In this document: piece after piece, positions 1 through 7,546 of the stretch
How the letters are laid out: each line of letters begins with the position of its first letter
Numbering within the stretch: the stretch's first letter is position 1
NCBI GenBank assembly: GCA_943326315.2
Contig: CALPSU020000088.1
Location: forward strand, 1-9,014
DNA from: Chryseobacterium gleum
Lineage (GTDB): Bacteria > Bacteroidota > Bacteroidia > Flavobacteriales_D > Crocinitomicaceae
Direction of reading: 5' to 3'
DNA length: 9,014 nucleotides
Notes under the pieces: generated by a model
What the model was told of the DNA's origin: nothing
The model's input: the letters and a program-made list of their open reading frames with translations, nothing else
Database searches by the model: none
Made by a program: the position numbers and the translations under genes

Positions 1-991
1 AATTACTCAACAACCTTCTAACTCGTATACAAAATGTGAAAATGAAGTAATTGAAATTTCAATAGCTGCTCAACATGCAACAAAATACCAATGGCAAGTA
101 GAATCGAATGGTGTATTCACTAATCTAACTAACGATGCTACTTATGCAGATGTTGAAACAAGTAAATTATCAATTACTTCTTCAAATTCGTTAAATGGAT
201 CGAGATACAGATGTTTAGCGAGTAGAAATACAGGGATTATAGAAACATCAAACGTAACAGTTGTTACTGTAAATCCATTACCAACAGCAACAATTACTGG
301 TAACTCATCTTTCTGTGAAGGAAGTTCTGTTCTATTAACATCTTCAGATGCTTCTACTTATGAATGGAAAGAAGGTTCAACAGCTTTAAGTACAACTACT
401 AAAAGTTTTTCTACTTCAGAAGCTGGTAGCTATACAGTAAAAGTAACAGATGTAAATGGATGTTCTTCTGTTTCTTCTCCAAAAGTTGTTTCAATTGATA
501 CGAAGGTAATACCTACATTTACAATTAAAGATTTAGTTTGTAAAGGGTCTATAGCAATTTCATTACCAACAAGTTCTACAAATACTTTAGCAATAACAGG
601 TGTATGGTCTACGGGAACTCAGAGCGCAAATGTTACTTTAGTTAATACTGATGTAGAGGGTCTGTTTGAGTTTACTTTTACACCATCTTCTAATTTCTGT
701 GCTACTACATATTCAAAGTCAATAACAGTAAGTAAATGTGCTAGTTTAGAGGAAAATATTACTGCTCCTTTCAAAATTTATCCAAATCCATCAAATGATG
801 TAATTTCTATTTCATTCTCAGAATTAACTTCTAGAAATGGAACAATTAAATTTATTTCAGCTGATGGTAAATTAATAGAATCAAGAGAATATACTAACTC
901 TTCACTTGAAACTTTTGATGTAAAATCATTAAATCCGGGTATTTATTTCTTGCAAATAAATGACTCAATAGAAAAAGTGATTGTACAATAA
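1..991 (+). CDS. C-terminal part of a T9SS-secreted Ig/PKD-like surface protein (5' truncated)
   Basis: An open frame enters from the left edge (first full codon at position 2) and stops at TAA 989-991, giving 329 residues without a start. Residues ~1-90 look like an Ig-like domain (Q-P at the start, central Y-Q-W, then S-R-Y-R-C-L-A). Residues ~91-168 form a PKD/SprB-like repeat (N-P-L-P, F-C-E-G-S, Y-T-V-K-V-T-D-x-N-G-C). Residues ~169-246 match another repeat common in Bacteroidota surface proteins (V-C-K-G, L-P-T-S-S-T-N, I-T-G-x-W-S, F-T-F-T-P, F-C-A-T). Residues ~257-329 are a type A T9SS sorting domain: F-K-I-Y-P-N-P-S-N-D, then A-D-G-K-L-I-E-S, then L-N-P-G-I-Y-F-L-Q-I and a basic K-V-I-V-Q end. 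By family knowledge such proteins cross the outer membrane by T9SS and are anchored or released after the tail is cleaved. The catalytic or binding function, if any, lies upstream of the window. An adhesin or a secreted enzyme with accessory domains are both possible. Confidence 0.9.
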   Translation, partial: ITQQPSNSYTKCENEVIEISIAAQHATKYQWQVESNGVFTNLTNDATYADVETSKLSITSSNSLNGSRYRCLASRNTGIIETSNVTVVTVNPLPTATITGNSSFCEGSSVLLTSSDASTYEWKEGSTALSTTTKSFSTSEAGSYTVKVTDVNGCSSVSSPKVVSIDTKVIPTFTIKDLVCKGSIAISLPTSSTNTLAITGVWSTGTQSANVTLVNTDVEGLFEFTFTPSSNFCATTYSKSITVSKCASLEENITAPFKIYPNPSNDVISISFSELTSRNGTIKFISADGKLIESREYTNSSLETFDVKSLNPGIYFLQINDSIEKVIVQ

Positions 992-1053
992 TAAATATTC
1001 AGTTAAAATCTTGTAAGAAACTCAAAAAAGCTATTACATAATTTTTAAATATT

Positions 1054-1085
1054 AAGCCTCGAAGATATTTCTTCGGGGCTTTTTT
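1054..1085 (+). terminator. Rho-independent terminator of the surface-protein gene
   Basis: AAGCCTCGAAG (1054-1064) pairs with CTTCGGGGCTT (1071-1081) across an ATATTT loop. This is an 11-bp stem with one T-G wobble, followed directly by a run of Ts to 1085. It lies 62 bp past the stop codon at 989-991 and separates the secreted-protein gene from the next operon. The opposite strand has no comparable T tract, so it looks one-directional. Confidence 0.9.
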
Positions 1086-1211
1086 AATGTTTTTTTTAAA
1101 ATAAAATCAAAATCTCATACAGATTTGATATAAGAATATTTTAAACTTCGTGAAAATCTTTACACTACTTGAATCCCCTGTGGTTAAAAATCCCAATTCA
1201 TAAAAATTATG

Positions 1212-1219
1212 TATCTTCG
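1212..1219 (+). promoter_or_regulatory. Possible Bacteroidota -7 element upstream of the 107-aa gene
   Basis: TATCTTCG lies 18 bp before the ATG at 1238 and differs from the Bacteroidota -7 consensus TAnnTTTG at one base. The expected TTG about 20 bp further upstream is not present at good spacing; the nearest TTG (1169-1171) is too far away. The location after a terminator and before an operon fits a promoter, but support is partial. The rest of 992-1237 holds only the terminator and AT-rich sequence, with no supported gene. Confidence 0.35.
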
Positions 1220-1237
1220 AATTAAAATTAGTACACT

Positions 1238-1561
1238 ATGAAACGAATTTTTAGTAAACCAATAAATACATTTTTAATCCTATTTTTTGTACTTTTTCTT
1301 TTGTTTTTACTTCTTCCTATCAATATTTTCGATGGAGAGATTGTCTATCAAAAAGGATTAGTAACACTGGTTGAAAAACGTCCGTTAAGTTTATATTTCG
1401 TTTCAGGTTTGGAATATTCAAAAACGGATTTAAAAGGTATTCAAACGTTTCACCTCTTGCCAAAAGGTTATCTTATGGCATTTCTATTTATAATCGGAAT
1501 ACCTGCATTAGTAGCTTATAGAGTAAATTTAGGATTCAAAAATAAAGCTGAAAAAATATGA
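1238..1561 (+). CDS. Small protein with two membrane segments, coupled to the A2M gene
   Basis: This 107-residue protein has two hydrophobic stretches long enough to span a membrane, at residues ~10-31 (very rich in F and L) and ~77-95. Between them is a ~45-residue polar region, and the tail is basic. With K/R at both ends, the termini are probably cytoplasmic and the middle loop periplasmic; this is inference from the positive-inside rule. Its TGA stop (1559-1561) overlaps the ATG of the A2M gene (1558-1560) as ATGA, so translational coupling is likely. No catalytic motif or named domain is recognised. The ATG at 1238 is favoured because it puts a short basic segment directly before the first membrane segment. 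Shared expression suggests a role in the same envelope process as the A2M protein, but no function can be assigned. Confidence 0.85.
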   Translation: MKRIFSKPINTFLILFFVLFLLFLLLPINIFDGEIVYQKGLVTLVEKRPLSLYFVSGLEYSKTDLKGIQTFHLLPKGYLMAFLFIIGIPALVAYRVNLGFKNKAEKI

Positions 1562-4500
1562 AATTTATAACATTAACGATTCTAGCACTGCTGATTTCAA
1601 TTCACTTTTCATTTGGTCAAAAATTAGGATCTATAACTGAGTATCCGTCAATTTCAATTCCTACTAAAACAGCTTCCTACGATTGGAGCGAAATAACTAA
1701 TTTAAAAGAAAATGGCTTGTTTCGAGAAGCAATTCTAAAAGTAAAAATCATTCAGAAAAAAGCAATTTCAGAAAAAAATATTCAAGAATTTTGGAATACA
1801 CTTAATGAATTAGATCAATTAATAAATCAAGCTCAATTCGAAAATCAAGAAAGTCAAAAATTTGTTTGGGATTATTCTCAAATGACTGAAAGTATTCCTT
1901 TTCCCATGAATAATTTATTGTATTTACAATTAATAAAATGGACAAATAACTTATATTTTCAAGGTAAATTAACTTTTAACGATGAAAGTTTGGTGTGGAA
2001 TATTGAAGGTAAACAACAAAAATTAGGTAACAACAAATACGATCACCTAATTGCATTCTATAAAAAAAAGAGTTTCAATGAACCAATGGAACTAATGAAA
2101 GTTGCATCAAATAGTTTACAAAACTTTGAAAATGAGGATGACGTTTTTAAAAATTCAGCTTCTTTATTTGAATTAATAGCTTATAAAACAATTAACGCAC
2201 CTCGTGATTATAGAAATCATTTCTCGTACGATAATCGATCAGTCTCAGATTCCACTTATTTTGGATTAACAAATGATTTATTAAAAGCAGAAGGATTTGA
2301 AGATTCATCCAATATCAATTTTCAACTCTATTATCATATTGAACAACTTTGTCTTAAAAATCAACGTTTAGAAAACTACAGTTTTTGGGTGGAACGAAGA
2401 TTAAACGATGTATATCAAGCCTCCACTTTTGAAAAAGTAAACAGTTTTAATCGAGATAAACTATTAATTAATGGGTATAAAAGATTTGAAAAATTTCTCA
2501 AAGATTCTCCTTCTTCTTCTAGGTTTACATATCATATAGCAAATGAATTAGTTGAAGAGTCCCAAAATAATTACCATTGGAAAACAAATAATTCATCCAA
2601 AAACAATTGTTTAATTGCTCTAAGGAAAATTGATGAATCAATCAAAACTTTTCCCACATCCCAATTCAAAGAAAAAATGACTCAATTGAAAGAGTATATT
2701 TTTTCAGAAGATTTTAACTTCTCAATTAAAGGAGATGTAATAAAGGGTAAAGAAATTCTATTAAGTACGAAGTATAGAAACACAACCTCAGCTGTTTTTA
2801 AGATTTATAAAGTTGAAAAAGAAGGAATATCTAATACTTTAAATCCGCTGAAACATTTGAAAGTAACTTCTTACAATTCTCAAATTTTAAATTTTACGAG
2901 TGACTCTCTTCACCTGACGCATGATAAAGACTTTATATTACCCAAAATAATTGAAAATGGGAAATATTTATTTATAACTGCTAAAACAGAAAAAGAAATA
3001 GAAGACCTCTTTAAAGTAGATTCCTTATATCAGAAAAAAAATCATTTTGCATACAAAATTATTCAGGTTAGCTCAATTCAAGTGAATACAAAATCGGATA
3101 ACGGAAAAACTGAATTTTTGATCTCCAATTCGTTAGATGGACTTCCCATTGAAAAGGCAATTATAACGCTTATTAAAAATGATTCAAAGTCAAAAAGTGA
3201 AATATACTCAAATGAAAAAGGTTTGGCATATTTTAATAACGAAGGTTATTTTAATTACACCATAAAATATAAAAATGATAGTATTTCAAGCTCTATTTAT
3301 TCTTCCAATTATATTGAACCTACTGAAAATATAATTTTCAAAACATACACAGATCGATCAATTTATAGACCTTCTCAAACGGTAAATTTTAAAACGATTA
3401 GTTTAATTAATAAAAAAGAAGAGCTTACAATTAACACAGATCAAAAAGTTAATATTAAAGTAAAAGATCAAAACGGAAAAACAATTTGGGAAAGTGAAAT
3501 GTTACCTAATAAATTTGGAAGTGTTTCAGGTAGTTTTATTCTCCCTCAAAATGGATTTTTATTAGGGGATATATCTATTACTGTGAACGATATTGCAAAC
3601 CATTACTTCAAAGTGGAAGAGTATAAACGTCCAACTTTTGAAGTTTCGTTCAATGAAATTAAAGGAAAAATTAAATTAGGAGATTCCCTTACAGTTACTG
3701 GTATAGTAAAAGCTTTTGCTGGTTATCCTATTTCCGATTCGAAGATAAAATTAACAATTAACCAAAATAATTATTTCCCGAGATGGTGCGATGTTCATTA
3801 TAACGAACGAAATATTTCTCAAGAAATCGAAATTAAAACGGATCTAAATGGTGAATTCAAATTTACATTTTTACCGAAAAAAAGTAAATATTTACATGGA
3901 TCCCATTTTTCATTTAATGCTTTAGTAACAGATATATCTGGCGAAGTTCAAGAAGCAACATCTTCAATTTATATTGGGAATGAAAGCTATACGATTTCAA
4001 TGGATTTAGCTGAAAACTTAGTTTCAACCATTGAAAATAAAATAAATATTCGCGTTCAGAATAGTCAAGGGGTTGAGAAAAAAGAAGCAAAAATAAACTA
4101 CATTCTTGAAAAAAGAACTTCAAAAAAATGGTACACAGCAACTTTAGAAGAGGCGGAATATAAAGGTTTTAATGCCAAAGAATTTGAAAAAGTTTTTCCT
4201 ACTATTTACTATTTTACAGATAAAAACAATGAGAAATCAGACTCCATAGCTACCGGAAGATTAATATCTGGAGAATCTTTGGATTTGAATCTATTACTGA
4301 AAAATCAATCTGGAAGTTACGCACTTTTAGTAAGCACAATAGATGAAACAGGCGAGAAAATCGTAGACTCAAAATCATTTAATTATATATCTCCTTCTTC
4401 GCAAGAAAAACAACATTTGAGTGAATTTTGGGCAATTTCAACCAAAGTAAATCTAAAATTAGGTGATGTTGCAGAAATTTTAATAGGTAGCTCTCATGAA

Positions 4501-7392
4501 GTATTAAATGTTTTTGTTGAACATCAAAACTCTTTGAAAGAAACGAAAAGTGAATGGCTAACAGTAAAAAATAGAAAATCGTTAAAATTTCCTATAACTG
4601 AAAAAGAAAAAAATGGATTTTTAGTATCCTTTATTACGAATAAAAATGGCAAGTTAATCAAACAATCTATCTTTATTAAAATTGAAAATAAAGAGAAAGA
4701 ATTAGACGTAAAACTTAAAACAATTCGTGATTATTTAAAACCAGGAAGTAAAGAAAAATGGACTGTTTCAGTTTCTGATTTTAAAAAAAATGCTGTTTCT
4801 TCATCTGAATTAATGGTTGGAATGTATGATGCATCTTTAAATCAATTCATCTCTCATACTTGGGACACTTCCTATTTTTCGAAACTTTATTTATATTCCG
4901 GTTGGCAAGAACAATCTTCTAATTATTTATTGGATGAAAATTCAAAATGGTATACCTATTTTTCTTTTCACGAATTAAATAGCGAAACCATAAAAGGAGT
5001 AATGTTGAAGTCGAATATGAAAAGTTCTGTTCCGAGTATAAATTCTGAATCTAAAATAGCCTATGAACAATCTAATAAAGTAGTAGAATTTTCGGATACT
5101 AAAAAAGAAGAAAAACCAGCAGATGTTCCTCGAACTAACTTTAACGAAACTGCATTCTTTTACCCAACAGTTTATGCGGATACAATAGGGAATTATAACT
5201 TTGAATTTACTCTTCCAGACGCATTAACAAAATGGCAGTTTATGGCATTCGCACATTCAAAAGATCTAAAAACTGGGTATTTTGAACAAACGTTTATAGC
5301 TAAGAAAGAAGTAATGATTGAACCAAATGAACCTCGCTTTTTTAGAGAAGGAGATACCTATTTGTTTTCTTCAAAAGTGATTAATAGAACCAATAAAAGT
5401 CAATCCTTTACTGTTCGATTAAAAATGATTGATCCAATTACTGAAAAAGATGTTTCTTCTTTATTTGGTGATTTAACCGAACAAAAAATTACAATAAATG
5501 CAAATGCAAATCAGGAAGTTTCTTGGAATTTAAATATTCCTTCAGGAAAAATGAATCAAGTTGCTTATCTAATCGAAGCAGAAGGGAATTCGTTTTCGGA
5601 TGCTGAGAAAAAAGCATTGCCAATTCTTTCAAATAGAATATTGATTTCAGAATCTAAACCATTTGTTAAAAATACTGCTGGAGAACAAACTTTTTCTTTC
5701 GAAAAAATAAATCAACTTTCTAAAACAGCTGAGAAAATTTCTTTGAGTATAGAAATGCAAACCCAACCCCTTTGGACAACCTTAATGAGTTTACCTTATT
5801 TAATGGAGTTTCCTTATGAGAGTTCCGAACAAACCTTTGCGAGATATTTTGGAAATGTTTTAGCCCAAAAAATATTAGCAGAAAATCCTACATTTAAAAA
5901 AGTTATAGAATCTTGGAAAGAAACTAGCCCAAGTGCATTTCTATCTGAATTAGAGAAAAATAATGATTTAAAATCTATTGTATTATCGGAAACTCCTTGG
6001 TTGATGGATGCCCAAAATGAATCAGAAAAAAGACAACATTTGGCCTTCTTATTTGATGAAAATAATTTGAATAATAACATCTATTCAGCATTAAATAAAC
6101 TGAATGATTTAAAATCTTCGGATGGAGGATGGAGTTGGTTTGGACTAAATCAATCTAATGTTTATATTACCCAACACATTGTTTCAGGTTTTGGCCAATT
6201 GAAAAGATTAGGTATTCCTATTCAAGAAGAAATCGTTGAAAATGCCTTGAGATTTTTAGAAAGTGAATATGAAAGGCAATTCTCTGAATTGAAAAAAGAA
6301 GATAAAATAAAAGGATTTGGATTATCGGATTTACATATTCATTGGTTAATTACTCGATCTTATTTCAACCTTCCAAAAACAGATGTAGTAAATTACTATC
6401 AATCTTGTTTACAAAAAGATTGGACCAAATTCGGACTATATACCCAGGCTTTGGCAGGAATGAGTGCCTTTCAATTGAAAGATCAGGAATTTACAAAAAA
6501 AATAAAAAACTCAATTTTAGATCGTGCAACCAAACAGCCAGAGATGGGAATGTATTGGAATGAAAATAAAAATGGATATTATTGGAATCAATCTCAAGTT
6601 GAAACTCAAAGTGCACTAATAGAATTTTTCACTATGATCGGTGGCTTGGATAAAGAAGTAAAACAAATGCAACTTTGGTTATTACAACAAAAAAGAACGA
6701 ATGCCTGGGAAACAACTAAATCTTCAACGATGGCTTGTTATGCATTGTTAAATAATAAAATAATTATCCAAAATCAACTTTCTCAAAGTGTAAAAGTAAA
6801 ATTAGGAGATGGAACAGATTTAGGAACATTAAAAAATGATTCAGGTTCTACGTTTCGTTGGACAGGCAAAGATATTACGCCAGGAAAAGCAAATTTAATT
6901 GTAAAAACAGAAAATGAACAACCAGTCTTTGGAGCTATTCAGTTCCAATATTTAGAAGATATGGATAAGGTAATTAAATCGAATGGAGATATTCGTATTG
7001 AACGCCATTTCTATATAGAGAATAAAGGAATAGAAGAAGAATTAACACTTTCTTCAAAACTAGAAGTTGGATCAAAAATAAAAGTTAAAATGACAGTTAC
7101 ATCGAATCGTGAAATGGAATTCGTACATCTTAAAGATTCTAAAGCATCAGGATTTGAATCGAGAGAATCATTATCTGGTTACCATTATTCAAAGGTTGGT
7201 TACTATCAAATTAGCAAAGATGCATCTACAGAAATTTTTATTGATTATCTACCAAAAGGTTCATACACATTCGAATACGAAGTTTTCGCATCCGGAAAAG
7301 GAGATTTAACAGTTGGGTCAGCGATTATAGAATGTATGTATGCACCAAGTTTCAGAGCAAATACAAATGGTTTTAAATTTAGCGTAAAATAA
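1558..7392 (+). CDS. Exported alpha-2-macroglobulin family protein lacking the thioester cysteine
   Basis: This 1944-residue protein begins with a signal peptide: M-K, a hydrophobic core, then F-S-F-G-Q with likely cleavage near residue 20. No lipobox cysteine is seen. Residues ~40-500 are an N-terminal region that starts with a helical, TPR-like stretch of the kind found in Bacteroidota A2M proteins (D-W-S-E-I, G-L-F-R-E-A). An MG1-like beta domain lies at ~505-585. The MG2 domain begins near 592 (Y-T-D-R-S-I-Y-R-P-S-Q-T-V) and MG3 near 687 (E-E-Y-K-R-P-T-F-E-V). The A2M core domain is at ~1185-1290 (E-T-A-F-F-Y-P, L-P-D-A-L-T-K-W, E-P-N-E-P-R-F-F-R-E-G-D). The thioester-domain-like helical region spans ~1395-1755 (D-G-G-W at 1522-1525), followed by a C-terminal beta domain. 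Classical members trap proteases through a C-x-E-Q thioester; here the site reads S1422-S-E-Q, so covalent trapping should be lost. Bacterial A2Ms are thought to protect the periplasm or envelope from foreign proteases. No T9SS tail is present. The family call is firm; the physiological role is inferred. Confidence 0.93.
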   Translation: MKFITLTILALLISIHFSFGQKLGSITEYPSISIPTKTASYDWSEITNLKENGLFREAILKVKIIQKKAISEKNIQEFWNTLNELDQLINQAQFENQESQKFVWDYSQMTESIPFPMNNLLYLQLIKWTNNLYFQGKLTFNDESLVWNIEGKQQKLGNNKYDHLIAFYKKKSFNEPMELMKVASNSLQNFENEDDVFKNSASLFELIAYKTINAPRDYRNHFSYDNRSVSDSTYFGLTNDLLKAEGFEDSSNINFQLYYHIEQLCLKNQRLENYSFWVERRLNDVYQASTFEKVNSFNRDKLLINGYKRFEKFLKDSPSSSRFTYHIANELVEESQNNYHWKTNNSSKNNCLIALRKIDESIKTFPTSQFKEKMTQLKEYIFSEDFNFSIKGDVIKGKEILLSTKYRNTTSAVFKIYKVEKEGISNTLNPLKHLKVTSYNSQILNFTSDSLHLTHDKDFILPKIIENGKYLFITAKTEKEIEDLFKVDSLYQKKNHFAYKIIQVSSIQVNTKSDNGKTEFLISNSLDGLPIEKAIITLIKNDSKSKSEIYSNEKGLAYFNNEGYFNYTIKYKNDSISSSIYSSNYIEPTENIIFKTYTDRSIYRPSQTVNFKTISLINKKEELTINTDQKVNIKVKDQNGKTIWESEMLPNKFGSVSGSFILPQNGFLLGDISITVNDIANHYFKVEEYKRPTFEVSFNEIKGKIKLGDSLTVTGIVKAFAGYPISDSKIKLTINQNNYFPRWCDVHYNERNISQEIEIKTDLNGEFKFTFLPKKSKYLHGSHFSFNALVTDISGEVQEATSSIYIGNESYTISMDLAENLVSTIENKINIRVQNSQGVEKKEAKINYILEKRTSKKWYTATLEEAEYKGFNAKEFEKVFPTIYYFTDKNNEKSDSIATGRLISGESLDLNLLLKNQSGSYALLVSTIDETGEKIVDSKSFNYISPSSQEKQHLSEFWAISTKVNLKLGDVAEILIGSSHEVLNVFVEHQNSLKETKSEWLTVKNRKSLKFPITEKEKNGFLVSFITNKNGKLIKQSIFIKIENKEKELDVKLKTIRDYLKPGSKEKWTVSVSDFKKNAVSSSELMVGMYDASLNQFISHTWDTSYFSKLYLYSGWQEQSSNYLLDENSKWYTYFSFHELNSETIKGVMLKSNMKSSVPSINSESKIAYEQSNKVVEFSDTKKEEKPADVPRTNFNETAFFYPTVYADTIGNYNFEFTLPDALTKWQFMAFAHSKDLKTGYFEQTFIAKKEVMIEPNEPRFFREGDTYLFSSKVINRTNKSQSFTVRLKMIDPITEKDVSSLFGDLTEQKITINANANQEVSWNLNIPSGKMNQVAYLIEAEGNSFSDAEKKALPILSNRILISESKPFVKNTAGEQTFSFEKINQLSKTAEKISLSIEMQTQPLWTTLMSLPYLMEFPYESSEQTFARYFGNVLAQKILAENPTFKKVIESWKETSPSAFLSELEKNNDLKSIVLSETPWLMDAQNESEKRQHLAFLFDENNLNNNIYSALNKLNDLKSSDGGWSWFGLNQSNVYITQHIVSGFGQLKRLGIPIQEEIVENALRFLESEYERQFSELKKEDKIKGFGLSDLHIHWLITRSYFNLPKTDVVNYYQSCLQKDWTKFGLYTQALAGMSAFQLKDQEFTKKIKNSILDRATKQPEMGMYWNENKNGYYWNQSQVETQSALIEFFTMIGGLDKEVKQMQLWLLQQKRTNAWETTKSSTMACYALLNNKIIIQNQLSQSVKVKLGDGTDLGTLKNDSGSTFRWTGKDITPGKANLIVKTENEQPVFGAIQFQYLEDMDKVIKSNGDIRIERHFYIENKGIEEELTLSSKLEVGSKIKVKMTVTSNREMEFVHLKDSKASGFESRESLSGYHYSKVGYYQISKDASTEIFIDYLPKGSYTFEYEVFASGKGDLTVGSAIIECMYAPSFRANTNGFKFSVK

Positions 7393-7448
7393 AATATTTA
7401 CCGCAAATTTGCAGAAAATAGATAGTAAAAAAGATGCATTTAACATCC

Positions 7449-7514
7449 ATTTTGGCTTAAAGCACCCTTTTTTATATAGATTAAGCCAAAATCAATTGTT
7501 ATTTTGGCTTAAAG
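7449..7514 (+). repeat. Three-arm repeat cluster with two alternative 12-bp hairpins
   Basis: ATTTTGGCTTAA occurs at 7449-7460 (left arm) and 7501-7512 (right arm), and its exact reverse complement TTAAGCCAAAAT at 7481-7492 (middle arm). The middle arm can pair perfectly with the left arm across a 20-nt loop or with the right arm across an 8-nt loop (CAATTGTT), but not with both at once. The left and right arms share two further bases (AG). The left loop contains CACCC followed by six Ts. The cluster fills most of the gap between the A2M stop (7392) and the ATPase start (7547). The first 33 bases recur exactly at 8982-9014. Possible roles are element end, protein-binding operator or transcript structure; the sequence does not decide among them. 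Confidence 0.9.
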
Positions 7515-7526
7515 TAGTTATATTTG
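7496..7526 (+). promoter_or_regulatory. Promoter of the ATPase/nuclease gene
   Basis: TTG at 7496-7498 and TATATTTG at 7519-7526, separated by 20 bp, match the Bacteroidota -33 / -7 consensus (TTG, TAnnTTTG) in sequence and spacing. The -7 element ends 20 bp before the ATG at 7547, leaving a very short leader with no clear Shine-Dalgarno. The TTG sits in the loop of the middle-right hairpin, and the right arm lies entirely within the promoter spacer. Any protein binding the arms would therefore be placed to control this gene. Confidence 0.65.
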
Positions 7527-7546
7527 TGTAGATAAAGTATAATTAT

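Noticed and set aside
1106..1129. Imperfect hairpin ATCAAAATCT / AGATTTGAT with a CATAC loop
   Set aside because: A nine-pair AT-rich stem with one bulged base and no T tract. Such structures are expected by chance in this composition, and it has no clear link to either gene.
3914..4141. 75-codon open frame on the - strand
   Set aside because: It lies wholly inside the A2M gene, has no start context or recognisable domain, and its leucine/phenylalanine-rich composition is what antisense of AT-rich lysine/glutamate codons gives.
5814..6080. 88-codon open frame on the - strand
   Set aside because: It is antisense to the conserved thioester-domain region of A2M, with no promoter, no ribosome site and no family signature.
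6342..6563. 73-codon + strand frame inside the A2M gene
   Set aside because: An out-of-frame shadow of the well-supported A2M frame, with no domain.
7109..7309. 66-codon + strand frame near the A2M 3' end
   Set aside because: An out-of-frame shadow. The A2M frame continues through it with a conserved C-terminal domain.
7403..7412. Palindrome GCAAATTTGC just after the A2M stop codon
   Set aside because: Only 10 bp with no loop and no T run, so it is not a convincing terminator or a distinctive binding site.
7449..7514. Reading the repeat cluster as a CRISPR array or intrinsic terminator
   Set aside because: The arms are short, alternate in orientation and are unevenly spaced, with no cas genes, so it is not CRISPR. 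The T run lies in a hairpin loop and not after a stem, so it does not fit a standard terminator.
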